64,000 nt of DNA from Pseudomonas sp. TMP9 (GCF_037943105.1 NZ_CP149803.1:3018001-3082000), one strand, 5' to 3'; positions 18,303 to 26,608 are shown, numbered from the stretch's first letter. Notes: generated by a model not told the origin, from the sequence alone. Program-made: numbers and translations.

Positions 18303-18689
18303 TCAACTCCCCTCGCCCGCTTGCGGGAGAGGGGTTGGGGGAGAGGGCCGCTTTTCCTCCACCCACAACCGCAATCCCTCAAGCACAGCATCCGTTTGCA
18401 GCAATACTTCATGGTTCCAGAAACGCAAAACATCAAAACCTTGCGTTCGCAACCAACAATCACGTCGCTCGTCATACACAAATTGCTCGGCGTGCTGACC
18501 GCCGTCCAACTCGATGATCAAGCGCCTCTCCAAGCAAACGAAATCAACAATGTAACGACCTAGCGGCTTTTGCCGCTTGAACTTCAGCCCCATAAAGCGA
18601 TGGGCGCGCAGTTGCTGCCACAAACAACGCTCCGCCTTCGTCATTCCTCGCCGCAACGCTCTGGCACGCTCCCGCAACAGCCTATCCAT
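18303..18689 (-). CDS. DUF559 endonuclease-like protein
   Basis: 128-residue protein of the DUF559 family, which shares the very-short-patch-repair endonuclease fold. Visible are the N-terminal block ARALRRGMTKAERCLWQQLR, the region YIVDFVCLERRLIIELDGGQH with the D...ExD-like acidic residues, and the RD-WLRTQGFDVLRFWN-EV segment. The last 14 or so residues (SPPTPLPQAGEGS) are encoded by the GAGAGGG-type repeat at 18307-18347, and the stop comes just after it. The natural C-terminus was probably shorter or differently placed. It is divergent from tatD. Function is unknown; nuclease activity is only inferred from fold. Confidence 0.85.
   Translation of the reverse strand: MDRLLRERARALRRGMTKAERCLWQQLRAHRFMGLKFKRQKPLGRYIVDFVCLERRLIIELDGGQHAEQFVYDERRDCWLRTQGFDVLRFWNHEVLLQTDAVLEGLRLWVEEKRPSPPTPLPQAGEGS
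18307..18347. repeat. GAGAGGG-type repeat inside the DUF559 3' end
   Basis: CTCCCCTCGCCCGCTTGCGG followed by GAGAGGGG and GGGGGAGAGGG, a copy of the same repeat as at 18184 and 62648. It is read as protein by the DUF559 gene. Confidence 0.75.
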
Positions 18690-18738
18690 AAGCTACCCTG
18701 CTCCCTGCGAAATCCACTGTTTGAAGACACACTAGACC

Positions 18739-19533
18739 ATGCACCTGATAGACACCCACACCCACCTGGACTTCCCCGACTTCGATGCTGATCGCGGCGA
18801 ACTGCTGGCCCGCTGCCGTGCGCGGGGCGTGGAGCGTTTGGTGGTGCTTGGCGTGCATCAGGCTAATTGGCAGCGCGTGTGGGACCTAGTGCTGCCCGAA
18901 GATGGCCTGTACGCCGCCTTCGGCCTGCACCCGGTGTACCTGGATGAACACCAGCCCGCTCACGTGGCTGCGTTAAGCAACTGGCTGAGCCGTTACGCTG
19001 GGCACCCAAAGCTCTGCGCAGTGGGCGAGTTCGGGCTGGACTATTTTCTCGAACAGCTGGACCGCGACCGACAGCAGCAGTTATTCGAGGCACAACTCAA
19101 GCTGGCCATCGAGTTCGAACTACCTGCTCTGCTGCACGTGCGCCGCGCTCATGCGCCGGCCATCGCCACGCTAAAACGCTTCACACCGCCGCGCGGCGGC
19201 ATCATTCATGCGTTTGCCGGCAGCTATGAGCAAGCCTGCGAATACCTCAAACTCGGCTTTAAACTCGGCTTGGGCGGCGCACCGACCTGGCCGCAAGCAC
19301 TGAGGTTACGCAAGGTGGTGGCGCAACTGCCGCTTGATGCCATCGTGCTGGAAACCGATTCGCCGGATATGGCGCCTTCCATGCACCCCAACCAGCGCAA
19401 CAGCCCGGAACACTTGCCCGCTATTTGCGCGGCCCTTGCCGAACTGCGCGGCATCAGCGCCAAGCAATTAGCCCGCGCCAGCAGCCACAATGCCGCCGAA
19501 GTATTTGGCTGGACCGCTGCTACCAACGAATAG
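18739..19533 (+). CDS. tatD: TatD family metal-dependent hydrolase
   Basis: 264-residue TIM-barrel hydrolase of the TatD family, with DNase and 3'-5' exonuclease activity in studied members. Metal ligands are visible: His7 and His9 in DTHTHLD, Glu97 in VGEFGLD, His133 in LLHVRRAH, His157 in IHAFAG and Asp207 in ETDSPDM. All expected residues are present. Its stop is 6 bases from the convergent fmdB stop. It may be one of several TatD paralogues in the genome, so the symbol is given at family level. Confidence 0.88.
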   Translation: MHLIDTHTHLDFPDFDADRGELLARCRARGVERLVVLGVHQANWQRVWDLVLPEDGLYAAFGLHPVYLDEHQPAHVAALSNWLSRYAGHPKLCAVGEFGLDYFLEQLDRDRQQQLFEAQLKLAIEFELPALLHVRRAHAPAIATLKRFTPPRGGIIHAFAGSYEQACEYLKLGFKLGLGGAPTWPQALRLRKVVAQLPLDAIVLETDSPDMAPSMHPNQRNSPEHLPAICAALAELRGISAKQLARASSHNAAEVFGWTAATNE

Positions 19534-19539
19534 CCCTTT

Positions 19540-19887
19540 TTAGTGGCTAATCATCCAGGGCCTTGCGCTGGGCTTGGTCTTAAGCGCATGGGGGTTTGCC
19601 TTGGTGGGTTCCAGGGGTTTGTTCGGGGTGCAGCAACCACAGCCTTTCGGGTGTTTGCGGCTCTGCGCATATTCTTCAACCGTCTGCGGCGCATTGGCGC
19701 TGCGCTCGTTGGCGGCGATGGCCGTGCGTTGACTGCCCGACATGGTCGCCAGGCTCGGTGCAGTGAGAATCACCCGCACACTTTGCCCGTCGCACCAGGG
19801 GCAACTACAGGGTTGGTCTCGCTCGGCCATAGGCCGCAGCTGGGTAAAGTCGCCACAGGTGGCGCAGTCGTATTCATAAATCGGCAT
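19540..19887 (-). CDS. fmdB: FmdB family zinc-ribbon protein
   Basis: 115-residue protein with the FmdB zinc ribbon: MPIYEYDCATCG with Cys8 and Cys11, then Cys29 and Cys32 in CSCPWCDG. A second cysteine cluster (KGCGCC) lies in the tail. The ATG at 19887 follows GAGGAG at good spacing; the frame opens 10 codons earlier without support. In Methylophilus methylotrophus FmdB is encoded with formamidase and is thought to regulate it. Here it follows fmdA by 65 bases, which contain a short CTCTCTC/GAGAGAG hairpin. Role as regulator or accessory factor is inferred from that precedent. Confidence 0.88.
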   Translation of the reverse strand: MPIYEYDCATCGDFTQLRPMAERDQPCSCPWCDGQSVRVILTAPSLATMSGSQRTAIAANERSANAPQTVEEYAQSRKHPKGCGCCTPNKPLEPTKANPHALKTKPSARPWMISH

Positions 19888-19952
19888 GGCAAACTCCTCA
19901 TCAAAAAAGCACAACAACCTCTCTCCCGCGTACGAGAGAGATGTGACAAGGC

Positions 19953-21182
19953 TTACTTATCGGGGGCGATAGGCAAGTCGATGCTGCCGTCGAGGAACTT
20001 GGTCGGGCCGTTGGCGTTGGGGTTGATGTCAAAGTCGAAGATTTCCGTCGGCAGCCACAGGGTGGCGCAAGCATTGGGGATGTCGACGATGCCGCTGATA
20101 TGCCCTTGCACCGGGGCCGAGCCGAGCAGCGCATAACCTTGAGCCGGCGAGTAGCCGAACTTAGTCAGGTAGTTGATGGCATTCAGGCAGGCCTGTTTGT
20201 AGGCGATATTGACGTCGAGGTAATGCTGCTTACCAGCCTCGTCCACCGAGATGCCTTCGAAGATCAGGTAATTTTTGTAGTTCGGCGTGATCGGGCTTGG
20301 CTTGAATACTGGGTTTTTGATCCCGTATTTGGCCATGCCGCCTTTGATCAGCTCGACTTTCATGTGCACCCAGCCGGCCATTTCGATGGCGCCGCAGAAG
20401 GTGATTTCACCGTCGCCCTGGCTGAAGTGCAGGTCACCTACCGACAGACCCGCGCCGTCAACGTAGACCGGGAAGAAGATCTTCGAGCCGCGCGACAAAT
20501 CCTTGATGTCGCAGTTACCGCCATGCTCACGCGGCGGCACGGTGCGCGCGCCGGTCAGTGCAGCCAGGTCGCGGGCCTCGCCTTTCATCTTGCCCATGTG
20601 CGCAGTCGGAGCCATCGGTGGATTGGCCAGCGGCGGCACGCGGTGCGGATCGGTATCGATCAATTCCTGCTCACGCTTGTTCCAGTCGGCGAGCATCTTG
20701 TGATCTGGCAGGCAGCCGATCAGACCGGGGTGGATCAAGCCGGCGAAGTTCACCCCCGGAATATGCCGACTACTGGTGAACATGCCCTTGAAGTCCCAAA
20801 TCGCTTTCTGCGCCATCGGGAAGTGATCGGTCAGGAAGCCGCCACCATTCTGCCGCGAGAAAAAGCCGTTGAAGCCCCACTGCGAGTCAGGCATGGCGCC
20901 AATGTCGAGCAGGTCGACCACCAGCAGGTCGCCGGGCTGAGCGCCGTGCACACCAACCGGGCCGGAGAGGTAATGCACGGTCGACAGGTCAACGTCGCGC
21001 ACGTCACTGGCATCATCGTTGTTCTTGATCGCGCCAGCGGTCCAGTCATAGGTTTCGAGGATGAAATCGTCACCCGGTTTGACCCAGCAGGCCATCGGAA
21101 TATCCGGATGCCAGCGGTTGTGGATCTGCTCGTTGTGCGTGGCAGGTTGATTTAAATCGACCTTGATTAGCGTTTCGGTCAT
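19953..21182 (-). CDS. fmdA: formamidase
   Basis: 409-residue acetamidase/formamidase family enzyme that hydrolyses formamide, and less well other short amides, to formate and ammonia in the cytoplasm. Family blocks seen include HNRWHPDIPMACWVKPGD, GPVGVHGAQPGDLLVVD, HPGLIGCLPD, REHGGNCDIKDL, YVDGAGLSVGDLHFSQGDGE and the C-terminal KFGYSPAQGYALLGSAPVQG. It starts at an ATG after an AGGAG site. It is downstream of urtE but separated by 279 bases containing a REP element and its own inverted-repeat operator candidate at 21271. It probably therefore has its own promoter. The urtABCDE importer upstream would supply amide or urea. Confidence 0.95.
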   Translation of the reverse strand: MTETLIKVDLNQPATHNEQIHNRWHPDIPMACWVKPGDDFILETYDWTAGAIKNNDDASDVRDVDLSTVHYLSGPVGVHGAQPGDLLVVDLLDIGAMPDSQWGFNGFFSRQNGGGFLTDHFPMAQKAIWDFKGMFTSSRHIPGVNFAGLIHPGLIGCLPDHKMLADWNKREQELIDTDPHRVPPLANPPMAPTAHMGKMKGEARDLAALTGARTVPPREHGGNCDIKDLSRGSKIFFPVYVDGAGLSVGDLHFSQGDGEITFCGAIEMAGWVHMKVELIKGGMAKYGIKNPVFKPSPITPNYKNYLIFEGISVDEAGKQHYLDVNIAYKQACLNAINYLTKFGYSPAQGYALLGSAPVQGHISGIVDIPNACATLWLPTEIFDFDINPNANGPTKFLDGSIDLPIAPDK

Positions 21183-21270
21183 GACAAAGCTCCTGGGGCC
21201 ATTGAGGGGAACGTGGCGCCACAGCGCCGGGGTACGGAGCTAGTCTTGAACGACCAAGACAAACGGGAAA

Positions 21271-21286
21271 TACGTCGGATGACGTA
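21271..21286 (-). promoter_or_regulatory. candidate operator upstream of fmdA
   Basis: Inverted repeat TACGTC-GGAT-GACGTA, centred 96 bases before the fmdA start. The same TACGTC-N4-GACGTA palindrome occurs upstream of urtA at 26592-26607. A weak -10 candidate (AAGACT on the minus strand) lies about 32 bases downstream of the centre. A second small palindrome, GTCTTG-N6-CAAGAC, occupies 21243-21260. The site suits a dimeric LuxR-type regulator such as the one encoded at 30144. Confidence 0.65.
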
Positions 21287-21391
21287 TGCCCAGCACGCAT
21301 AAATAAAGGGCGACAGGGCTTTTTGCGGCACAACGAAAAAACGGCCAGCGTATGGAGAACACGCCAGCCGCAAAACAGGGAATCCAAACCG

Positions 21392-21450
21392 TAGCCCGGA
21401 TGTAAGCCGGGGCAGATTCAACATCCGTCCCGGATTGCATCCGGGCTACA
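21392..21450. repeat. REP-like inverted repeat, copy 2
   Basis: GTAGCCCGGATG (21392-21403) and CATCCGGGCTAC (21439-21450) form 12-bp perfect arms with related internal blocks. It lies just downstream of urtE and upstream of fmdA. Confidence 0.8.
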
Positions 21451-21461
21451 TGGGTGCGCCA

Positions 21462-22151
21462 TCACACCGACAGGTAACGGCTGATCGTCGCCTCATCGAC
21501 CTTGTCGCGAGTTTCCTCCACCACGAACTTACCCTTCTCAATCACCAAGAAGCGGTCGGCGATTTCCAGGGTGAAGGACAGCACCTGCTCGGAGACCACA
21601 ATGGTCAGGTCACGCAGGTTACGAATCTCCTTCAGGGTGCGGGCGATGTCTTTGATGATCGATGGCTGAATGCCCTCGGTCGGCTCATCGAGCAGCAGCA
21701 CCTTGGGGTTGGTGGCCAACGCACGGGCGATGGCCAATTGCTGTTGCTGGCCACCGGAGAGGTTGCCGCCCTTGCGTGAGCGCATGTCCTGCAGCACCGG
21801 GAACAGCGCATAAATATCATCCGGCACCTTGCCCTTGGCCGACGCGGGCAAGCCGGTCTGGATGTTTTCCAGCACCGTCATGCTAGGGAAGATCATCCGA
21901 CCCTGGGGTACATAGGCGATGCCGCTTTCCACCCGCTGAAACGTTTCCAGCGTGGAGATATCGCGACCGTCCACACTGATCTGCCCGCCCCACTGCGGCA
22001 GCACACCCATCAGGCTCTTGAACAGGGTGGTTTTACCCATGCCATTACGGCCCATTACCGCGACGATCTCGCGCTTTTCCACATTCAGGCTGAGGTCGTG
22101 GAGGATCTGACTCTGGCCGTAGCCAGAGGCAAGGTTGCTGATCTGGAACAT
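21462..22151 (-). CDS. urtE: urea/amide ABC transporter ATP-binding protein UrtE
   Basis: 229-residue LivF-type ATPase of the urea/short-chain amide importer. Walker A is GRNGMGKTT, the signature LSGGQQQQLAIARAL, and Walker B LLLDEPTEGIQ. The TEGIQPSII sequence is typical of UrtE. The ATG at 22151 gives the family start MFQISNL; 12 further upstream codons are open but unsupported. A 67-base repeat element separates it from urtD although both are in the same direction. Confidence 0.93.
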   Translation of the reverse strand: MFQISNLASGYGQSQILHDLSLNVEKREIVAVMGRNGMGKTTLFKSLMGVLPQWGGQISVDGRDISTLETFQRVESGIAYVPQGRMIFPSMTVLENIQTGLPASAKGKVPDDIYALFPVLQDMRSRKGGNLSGGQQQQLAIARALATNPKVLLLDEPTEGIQPSIIKDIARTLKEIRNLRDLTIVVSEQVLSFTLEIADRFLVIEKGKFVVEETRDKVDEATISRYLSV

Positions 22152-22174
22152 ATGCGTCACTCCAATACAGTCCG

Positions 22175-22241
22175 GTAGGGTGGGCAATGCTTCGCTTGCC
22201 CACCGCAGCGGTGGAAATGCCGGCGGCGATTTCCACCCTAC
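22175..22241. repeat. GTAGGGTGG repeat with alternative hairpins between urtD and urtE
   Basis: GTAGGGTGG (22175-22183) pairs with CCACCCTAC (22233-22241). Two inner stems, TGGGCAA/TTGCCCA (22181-22187, 22196-22202) and GGTGGAAA/TTTCCACC (22210-22217, 22230-22237), overlap the outer arms, so the outer and inner folds partly exclude each other. It looks like a dispersed extragenic repeat inserted within the operon. Confidence 0.7.
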
Positions 22242-22250
22242 AAACAGGGC

Positions 22251-23012
22251 TCAATGCCCCAGATACACCTCAATGACTTTCGGATTGCTCTGCACCGCCT
22301 CCATGCTGCCCTCGGCCAATACCTTGCCCTGGTGCAGCACGGTGACCTTGTGCGCGATGCTCTTAACGAATTCCATGTCGTGCTCAATCACCAACACCGA
22401 ACGGCCCTTGCTGATGCGGTTAAGCAGCTCGGCAGTCTGCGCCCGCTCGTTGACACTCATGCCGGCGACCGGCTCATCGAGCATCAGCAGCGCGGGGTCT
22501 TGCATCAGCAGCATGCCGATCTCCAGCCATTGCTTCTGCCCGTGCGAGAGCAGGTCTGCCTGCAGGTGCAAGTTGTCGGTGAGCATGATCTCGGCGGCGA
22601 TCTGCTCTACCCGTTCGATCACTTCGGCCGTGCGCTTGAAAAACAGCGCGCCCCATACCTTGCGGCCCTTGGGGTAGGACATTTCCAGGTTCTCGAACAC
22701 CGTGAGGTTTTCGTAGATCGAGGGGTTCTGGAACTTGCGGCCAACGCCGGCACGAACGATGTCGAACTCGCGCATCTTGGTCAGTTCGCGGTTCTCGAAC
22801 TGAATGCTGCCGGTGGTGGCTTTGGTCTTACCGCAGATCAGGTCAAGCAAGGTGGTCTTGCCGGCGCCATTGGGGCCAATCACCACACGCACTTCGTTGC
22901 GATCGATATACAGGTTGAGATCATCGACAGCCTTGAACCCATCAAACGATACACTCAGGCCCTCGACAGCCAGCACCGGCTTGGGCATATGAAATCCACT
23001 TGGCTGGCTCAT
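22251..23012 (-). CDS. urtD: urea/amide ABC transporter ATP-binding protein UrtD
   Basis: 253-residue LivG-type ATPase, partner of UrtE. Walker A is GPNGAGKTT, Walker B ALLMLDEPVAGM, and the signature region is the UrtD-typical LSHGQKQWLEIGMLL. The segment FQNPSIYENLTVFENLEMS is also characteristic. Its start overlaps the urtC stop by 4 bp (ATGA). The complex would energise import through UrtB and UrtC at the inner membrane. Confidence 0.94.
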   Translation of the reverse strand: MSQPSGFHMPKPVLAVEGLSVSFDGFKAVDDLNLYIDRNEVRVVIGPNGAGKTTLLDLICGKTKATTGSIQFENRELTKMREFDIVRAGVGRKFQNPSIYENLTVFENLEMSYPKGRKVWGALFFKRTAEVIERVEQIAAEIMLTDNLHLQADLLSHGQKQWLEIGMLLMQDPALLMLDEPVAGMSVNERAQTAELLNRISKGRSVLVIEHDMEFVKSIAHKVTVLHQGKVLAEGSMEAVQSNPKVIEVYLGH

Positions 23013-24181
23013 AGGGTGGTCTCCAGGTTACGTGGTTGACTGCTGGGATCAGGGTTTTCAGGCGGCGTCGTGGGCGTGGCGACTGGGGCAGGTGTGCGCT
23101 TAAGCTTGCCCAGCCATTTGACGCCGTGGCTTTGCCACACGCCGGCGATACCGTTGGGGAAGTACATGACCACGACAATAAACAGACCGCCCATCAGGTA
23201 CAGCCACAGCTCGGGGAAGGTTTCGGAAAAGTAGGTCTTGCCGTAGTTGACCAGCAGCGCGCCCCACACCGCACCAAGCAGCGACATGCGCCCGCCGACC
23301 GCCGCGAAGATCACCATCTCAATCGACGGCACGATGCCGACGAAGCTCGGTGACATAAAGCCCACCTGCAAGGCGAACATCGCCCCACCAATCGCAGAGA
23401 AGGCGGCGGCCACACAGAACACGAAGATCTTGAAGCTGGCCACGTCGTAGCCGGAAAAACGCACGCGCTCTTCCTTGTCACGCATGGCCATCAGCAGCCG
23501 CCCCAACTTGGAGGCGAGGATGAAGCGGCCAATCAGGATGCAGCCGAACAATAGGAAGGCATTGACGAAGTACAGAATCATCTTCGAACTATCGTCGCGG
23601 ATATCCCAGCCCATCAGCGTCTTCAGGTCGGTGATGCCGTTGACCCCGCCGGTGAGGCCCTGCTGACCGATGATCAGCACCGTGAGAATCAGCGCGATGG
23701 CCTGGGTGACGATGGAGAAGTACACATCACCGACGCGGCGTTTGAACATCGCCACGCCGATCACTAATGCCAGGATCACCGGCACTGCTATCACCGCCAG
23801 CAAGGTGAAACCGAAGCTGTGGAACGGCTGCCAGAGCATGGGCAGCTCAGTGATCTGGTTCCAGTCCATAAAGTCTGGAATACCGGGGGTGGACTGAATC
23901 TTGGTGCTTTCCGGGTCGCTGGCTTCAAGCTTGAGGAACATGGCCATGCAGTAACCGCCGAGGCCGAAGAACACGCCCTGGCCGAGACTGAGAATGCCGC
24001 CATAGCCCCAGCACAGCACCAAACCAACGGCGACGAAGGCGTAGGTCAGGTACTTACCCACCATGTTCAGGCGGAAGGCATCCAGCGCCAGTGGAAACAC
24101 CACCAGGATCAGCACGGCCAACACCAGCATGCCAATCGCACCCTGTTTGCCACCGAGAAGTTTATCGAGTGTCGGGTTCAT
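23009..24181 (-). CDS. urtC: urea/amide ABC transporter permease UrtC
   Basis: 390-residue LivM-type permease with about ten hydrophobic segments. Family motifs include LCWGYGGILSLGQGVFFGLGGYCMAMFL near residue 60 and the cytoplasmic EAA-like loop AMRDKEERVRFSGYDVASFK. A proline-rich tail of about 35 residues follows the last helix. It follows urtB by 11 bases and overlaps urtD. The permease forms a heterodimer with UrtB. Confidence 0.94.
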   Translation of the reverse strand: MNPTLDKLLGGKQGAIGMLVLAVLILVVFPLALDAFRLNMVGKYLTYAFVAVGLVLCWGYGGILSLGQGVFFGLGGYCMAMFLKLEASDPESTKIQSTPGIPDFMDWNQITELPMLWQPFHSFGFTLLAVIAVPVILALVIGVAMFKRRVGDVYFSIVTQAIALILTVLIIGQQGLTGGVNGITDLKTLMGWDIRDDSSKMILYFVNAFLLFGCILIGRFILASKLGRLLMAMRDKEERVRFSGYDVASFKIFVFCVAAAFSAIGGAMFALQVGFMSPSFVGIVPSIEMVIFAAVGGRMSLLGAVWGALLVNYGKTYFSETFPELWLYLMGGLFIVVVMYFPNGIAGVWQSHGVKWLGKLKRTPAPVATPTTPPENPDPSSQPRNLETTL

Positions 24182-24192
24182 CAGACGGCTCC

Positions 24193-25110
24193 TTACTTAC
24201 GCACCTTGATGGAGAACAGCCCCTGGGGGCGCATCATCAGAATCAGAATCACCGCAGACAGGGTGAACACTTTGGCCATCGAACCGCTCATGAAGAACTC
24301 CATCAGCGATTGCGCCTGGGCAATGCTGAAGGCAGAAGCGATGGTGCCGAGCAAGCTGGACGCGCCGCCGAACACCACCACCAAGAAGGTGTCAACGATG
24401 TACAGCGAACCTGCCGTTGGCCCAGTCGAACCGATGGTGGTGAACGCTGCACCGGCCACGCCAGCTACACCGCAACCGAGGGCGAAGGTCATGCGGTCGA
24501 CCTTCTTGGTGTTGATCCCCACCGCGCGGCTCATCACCCGGTTCTGCACCGTGGCTCGCACCTGCAAACCCCAGCGCGAGCGGTAGAGCATGATGAAGAT
24601 CATGGCGGTCATGAGGAACGTCAGACCCATAACGAACAGGCCATTGCGCGGAATATCGATGGCCTCGGTGGGGTTCCACGAGCCCATTAGCCAATCCGGC
24701 AAGGTGGCGCTGACTTCACGGGCGCCGAAGATTGAGCGGAAGCCCTGCTGCATCACCAGCGACAGGCCCCAGGTGGCCAGCAAGGTATCCAGCGGGCGCT
24801 GGTAAAGCTTGCTGATCATGGCCCATTCGACGAGCCAGCCAATCGCACCGGCGATAAAAAACGACAGCACGATGGCGAGAAAAAAATAATACGGGCCAAA
24901 AAACGGCGCGTATTGCTCAGTCAAAATCGAAACCACATAGGTGGTGTAGGCGCCGATGGTGAGGAATTCACCGTGGGCCATGTTGATCACACCCATCTGC
25001 CCGAAAATGATTGCCAGCCCCAAGGCCATCAGCAACAGGACGCAGAAAACGGACAAGCCGTTAAAGCCCTGCATAGCCGCGATGGCACCAAACTCCGATA
25101 GCCATTCCAT
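24193..25110 (-). CDS. urtB: urea/amide ABC transporter permease UrtB (short form)
   Basis: 305-residue LivH-type permease. Hydrophobic segments and the loop QNRVMSRAVGINTKKVDRMTFALGCG are typical, as is the early motif FGQMGVINMAHGEFLTIGAY. The ATG at 25110 (MEWLSEFG) is preceded by GCAGGAGACC; the frame opens 20 codons earlier but without support. Many Pseudomonas UrtB proteins carry a long N-terminal periplasmic extension; this one lacks it. That fits FmdE/amide-type transporters better than dedicated urea importers. Confidence 0.93.
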   Translation of the reverse strand: MEWLSEFGAIAAMQGFNGLSVFCVLLLMALGLAIIFGQMGVINMAHGEFLTIGAYTTYVVSILTEQYAPFFGPYYFFLAIVLSFFIAGAIGWLVEWAMISKLYQRPLDTLLATWGLSLVMQQGFRSIFGAREVSATLPDWLMGSWNPTEAIDIPRNGLFVMGLTFLMTAMIFIMLYRSRWGLQVRATVQNRVMSRAVGINTKKVDRMTFALGCGVAGVAGAAFTTIGSTGPTAGSLYIVDTFLVVVFGGASSLLGTIASAFSIAQAQSLMEFFMSGSMAKVFTLSAVILILMMRPQGLFSIKVRK

Positions 25111-25244
25111 GATGATGGTCTCCTGCTGGAATAAAAAAGAAAGGTCAGGCCGGGCTGGCAGCGTCCGCATTCAAGGCGCTCTCTGCCAGTTAGCAGGCGC
25201 ACCCTGATGAGTACGCCTGCTGTTGGATCCGGCCTAAGCCGCTG

Positions 25245-26474
25245 TTACTGGTAGCCCTTAGGGAAAGGGTTTGGCTCGATCAGGTCGGATTCGAAGACCA
25301 CCTTGAACTGGCCATCAGCTTGCACCTGGCCAATGCGGGTCTTGCTCCACAGGTGATGGTTTTCATGAACCTTGACGTAGCCTTCAGGGGCGGTGGTCAG
25401 CTCAATGCCTGGGGAAGCGGCGGCGACCTTGTCGACGTCAAAGCTGCCGGCTTTCTCAACCGCGGCTTTCCACAACCATGGGCCAAGGTAGGCCGCCTGA
25501 GTTACATCGCCGATGACCGAATCCTGGCCGTACTTGGCTTTGAAGGCTTCAACAAACGCGGCGTTGTTGGGGTTGTCGAGGCTCTGGAAGTACTTCATGG
25601 AGGCGTAAAAACCTTCCATATTCTCGCCGCCAATGCCCAGCAATTCGTCCTCAGTCACCGACAAGGTCAGCAGGGTCTGCTTAGCGCTGTTCACGCCAGC
25701 CGCTTTCATCTGCTTGTAGAACGCCACGTTGGAGCCGCCCACTACAGCGGTGAAGACCACGTCAGGCTTCTTCAGCTTGACCTTGTTGATCAACGAACCG
25801 AACTGGGTGTTGCCCAGCGGGTAGTAGTCCTCGCCGACAACCTTGCCACCGAGCACATTCTCGATGTGCTTACGCGCGATCTTCATCGAGGTGCGCGGCC
25901 AGATATAGTCAGAGCCAATCAGGTAAAAGGTTTTGGCTTCCTTCTCTTTAGCGATCCAGTCGAGGCCCGCTAGGATCTGCTGGGTGGCTTCCTGACCGGT
26001 GTAGATGACATTCTTCGACTGCTCCAACCCTTCATAAAAAGTTGGGTAGTAAAGCAAACCGTTTTCTTTCTCGAATATCGGCAGCACCGCTTTGCGTGAG
26101 GCCGAGGTCCAGCAACCAAATACGGCCGCTACCTTGTCGCCAACCAACAGCTTCTTGGCTTTTTCGGCAAAAGTTGGCCAATCGGAAGCGCCGTCTTCCT
26201 GAATGATTTTGATCTGCCGGCCGAGGATGCCGCCACTGGCGTTGATCTGCTCAATGGCCAGACGCTCAGCCTGGATCGAGCCGGTTTCGGAAATAGCCAT
26301 GGTGCCCGTGGCCGAATGCAGCTGGCCAACCGTCACCTCCGTATCGGTGATGGCCAGGCCGGTGGTATTAACGTCCGCCACAGCCATCTGGCTGAACACA
26401 CTGGCCGCCAGCAGCGAGAGCGCCGCAGCACCCAACGCTAGCCGACGAGGGAGAAAGCGAGTTGGTGAATCCAT
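25245..26474 (-). CDS. urtA: urea/short-chain amide ABC transporter substrate-binding protein
   Basis: 409-residue periplasmic binding protein of the UrtA/FmdD/AmiC group. A signal peptide is visible (MDSPTRFLPRRLALGAAALSLLA... ending AVA before DVNTTG). The mature part carries family blocks VGQLHSATGTMAISE, GCWTSASRKAVLPIFEKENGLLYYPTFYEG, IGSDYIWPRTSMKIARKH and VGEDYYPLGNTQF. Two ATGs lie 6 bases apart (26480 and 26474). I chose the second because GGAG is 7 bases before it and only 1-2 bases before the first. A 134-base gap separates it from urtB. The ligand may be urea, formamide or acetamide; the adjacent formamidase favours an amide. Confidence 0.93.
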   Translation of the reverse strand: MDSPTRFLPRRLALGAAALSLLAASVFSQMAVADVNTTGLAITDTEVTVGQLHSATGTMAISETGSIQAERLAIEQINASGGILGRQIKIIQEDGASDWPTFAEKAKKLLVGDKVAAVFGCWTSASRKAVLPIFEKENGLLYYPTFYEGLEQSKNVIYTGQEATQQILAGLDWIAKEKEAKTFYLIGSDYIWPRTSMKIARKHIENVLGGKVVGEDYYPLGNTQFGSLINKVKLKKPDVVFTAVVGGSNVAFYKQMKAAGVNSAKQTLLTLSVTEDELLGIGGENMEGFYASMKYFQSLDNPNNAAFVEAFKAKYGQDSVIGDVTQAAYLGPWLWKAAVEKAGSFDVDKVAAASPGIELTTAPEGYVKVHENHHLWSKTRIGQVQADGQFKVVFESDLIEPNPFPKGYQ

Positions 26475-26565
26475 GGTCATGCTCCTCTGGGTGGTTTTCC
26501 TCCCCGGCTCACCTTGCGGCTGCCAGTTCGGTTCGCCACCAGCATCGTTGCTCACCTCCCAAGGC

Positions 26566-26571
26566 GGTATA
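26566..26571 (-). promoter_or_regulatory. -10 candidate for urtA
   Basis: Minus-strand TATACC, centred 31 bases downstream of the palindrome centre and 92 bases upstream of the start codon. No good -35 is present, as expected for an activator-dependent promoter. Confidence 0.35.
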
Positions 26572-26579
26572 CGCAGGTT

Positions 26580-26608
26580 GACGTAACGGCCTACGTCATC
26601 TGACGTAG
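26580..26608 (-). promoter_or_regulatory. candidate operator upstream of urtA
   Basis: CTACGTCATCTGACGTAG at 26591-26608 has 8-bp perfect arms and contains the TACGTC-N4-GACGTA motif also found before fmdA. An additional GACGTA half-site lies at 26580-26585, 22 bp (two helical turns) from the GACGTA at 26602-26607. The region is shared with the divergent kinase gene, so the site could also act on that promoter. Confidence 0.65.

Noticed and set aside
20100..21155. 351-codon plus-strand frame opposite formamidase
   Set aside because: Shadow frame; formamidase motifs are unambiguous.
22254..23039. 261-codon plus-strand frame opposite urtD
   Set aside because: Shadow frame; Walker motifs identify urtD on the other strand.
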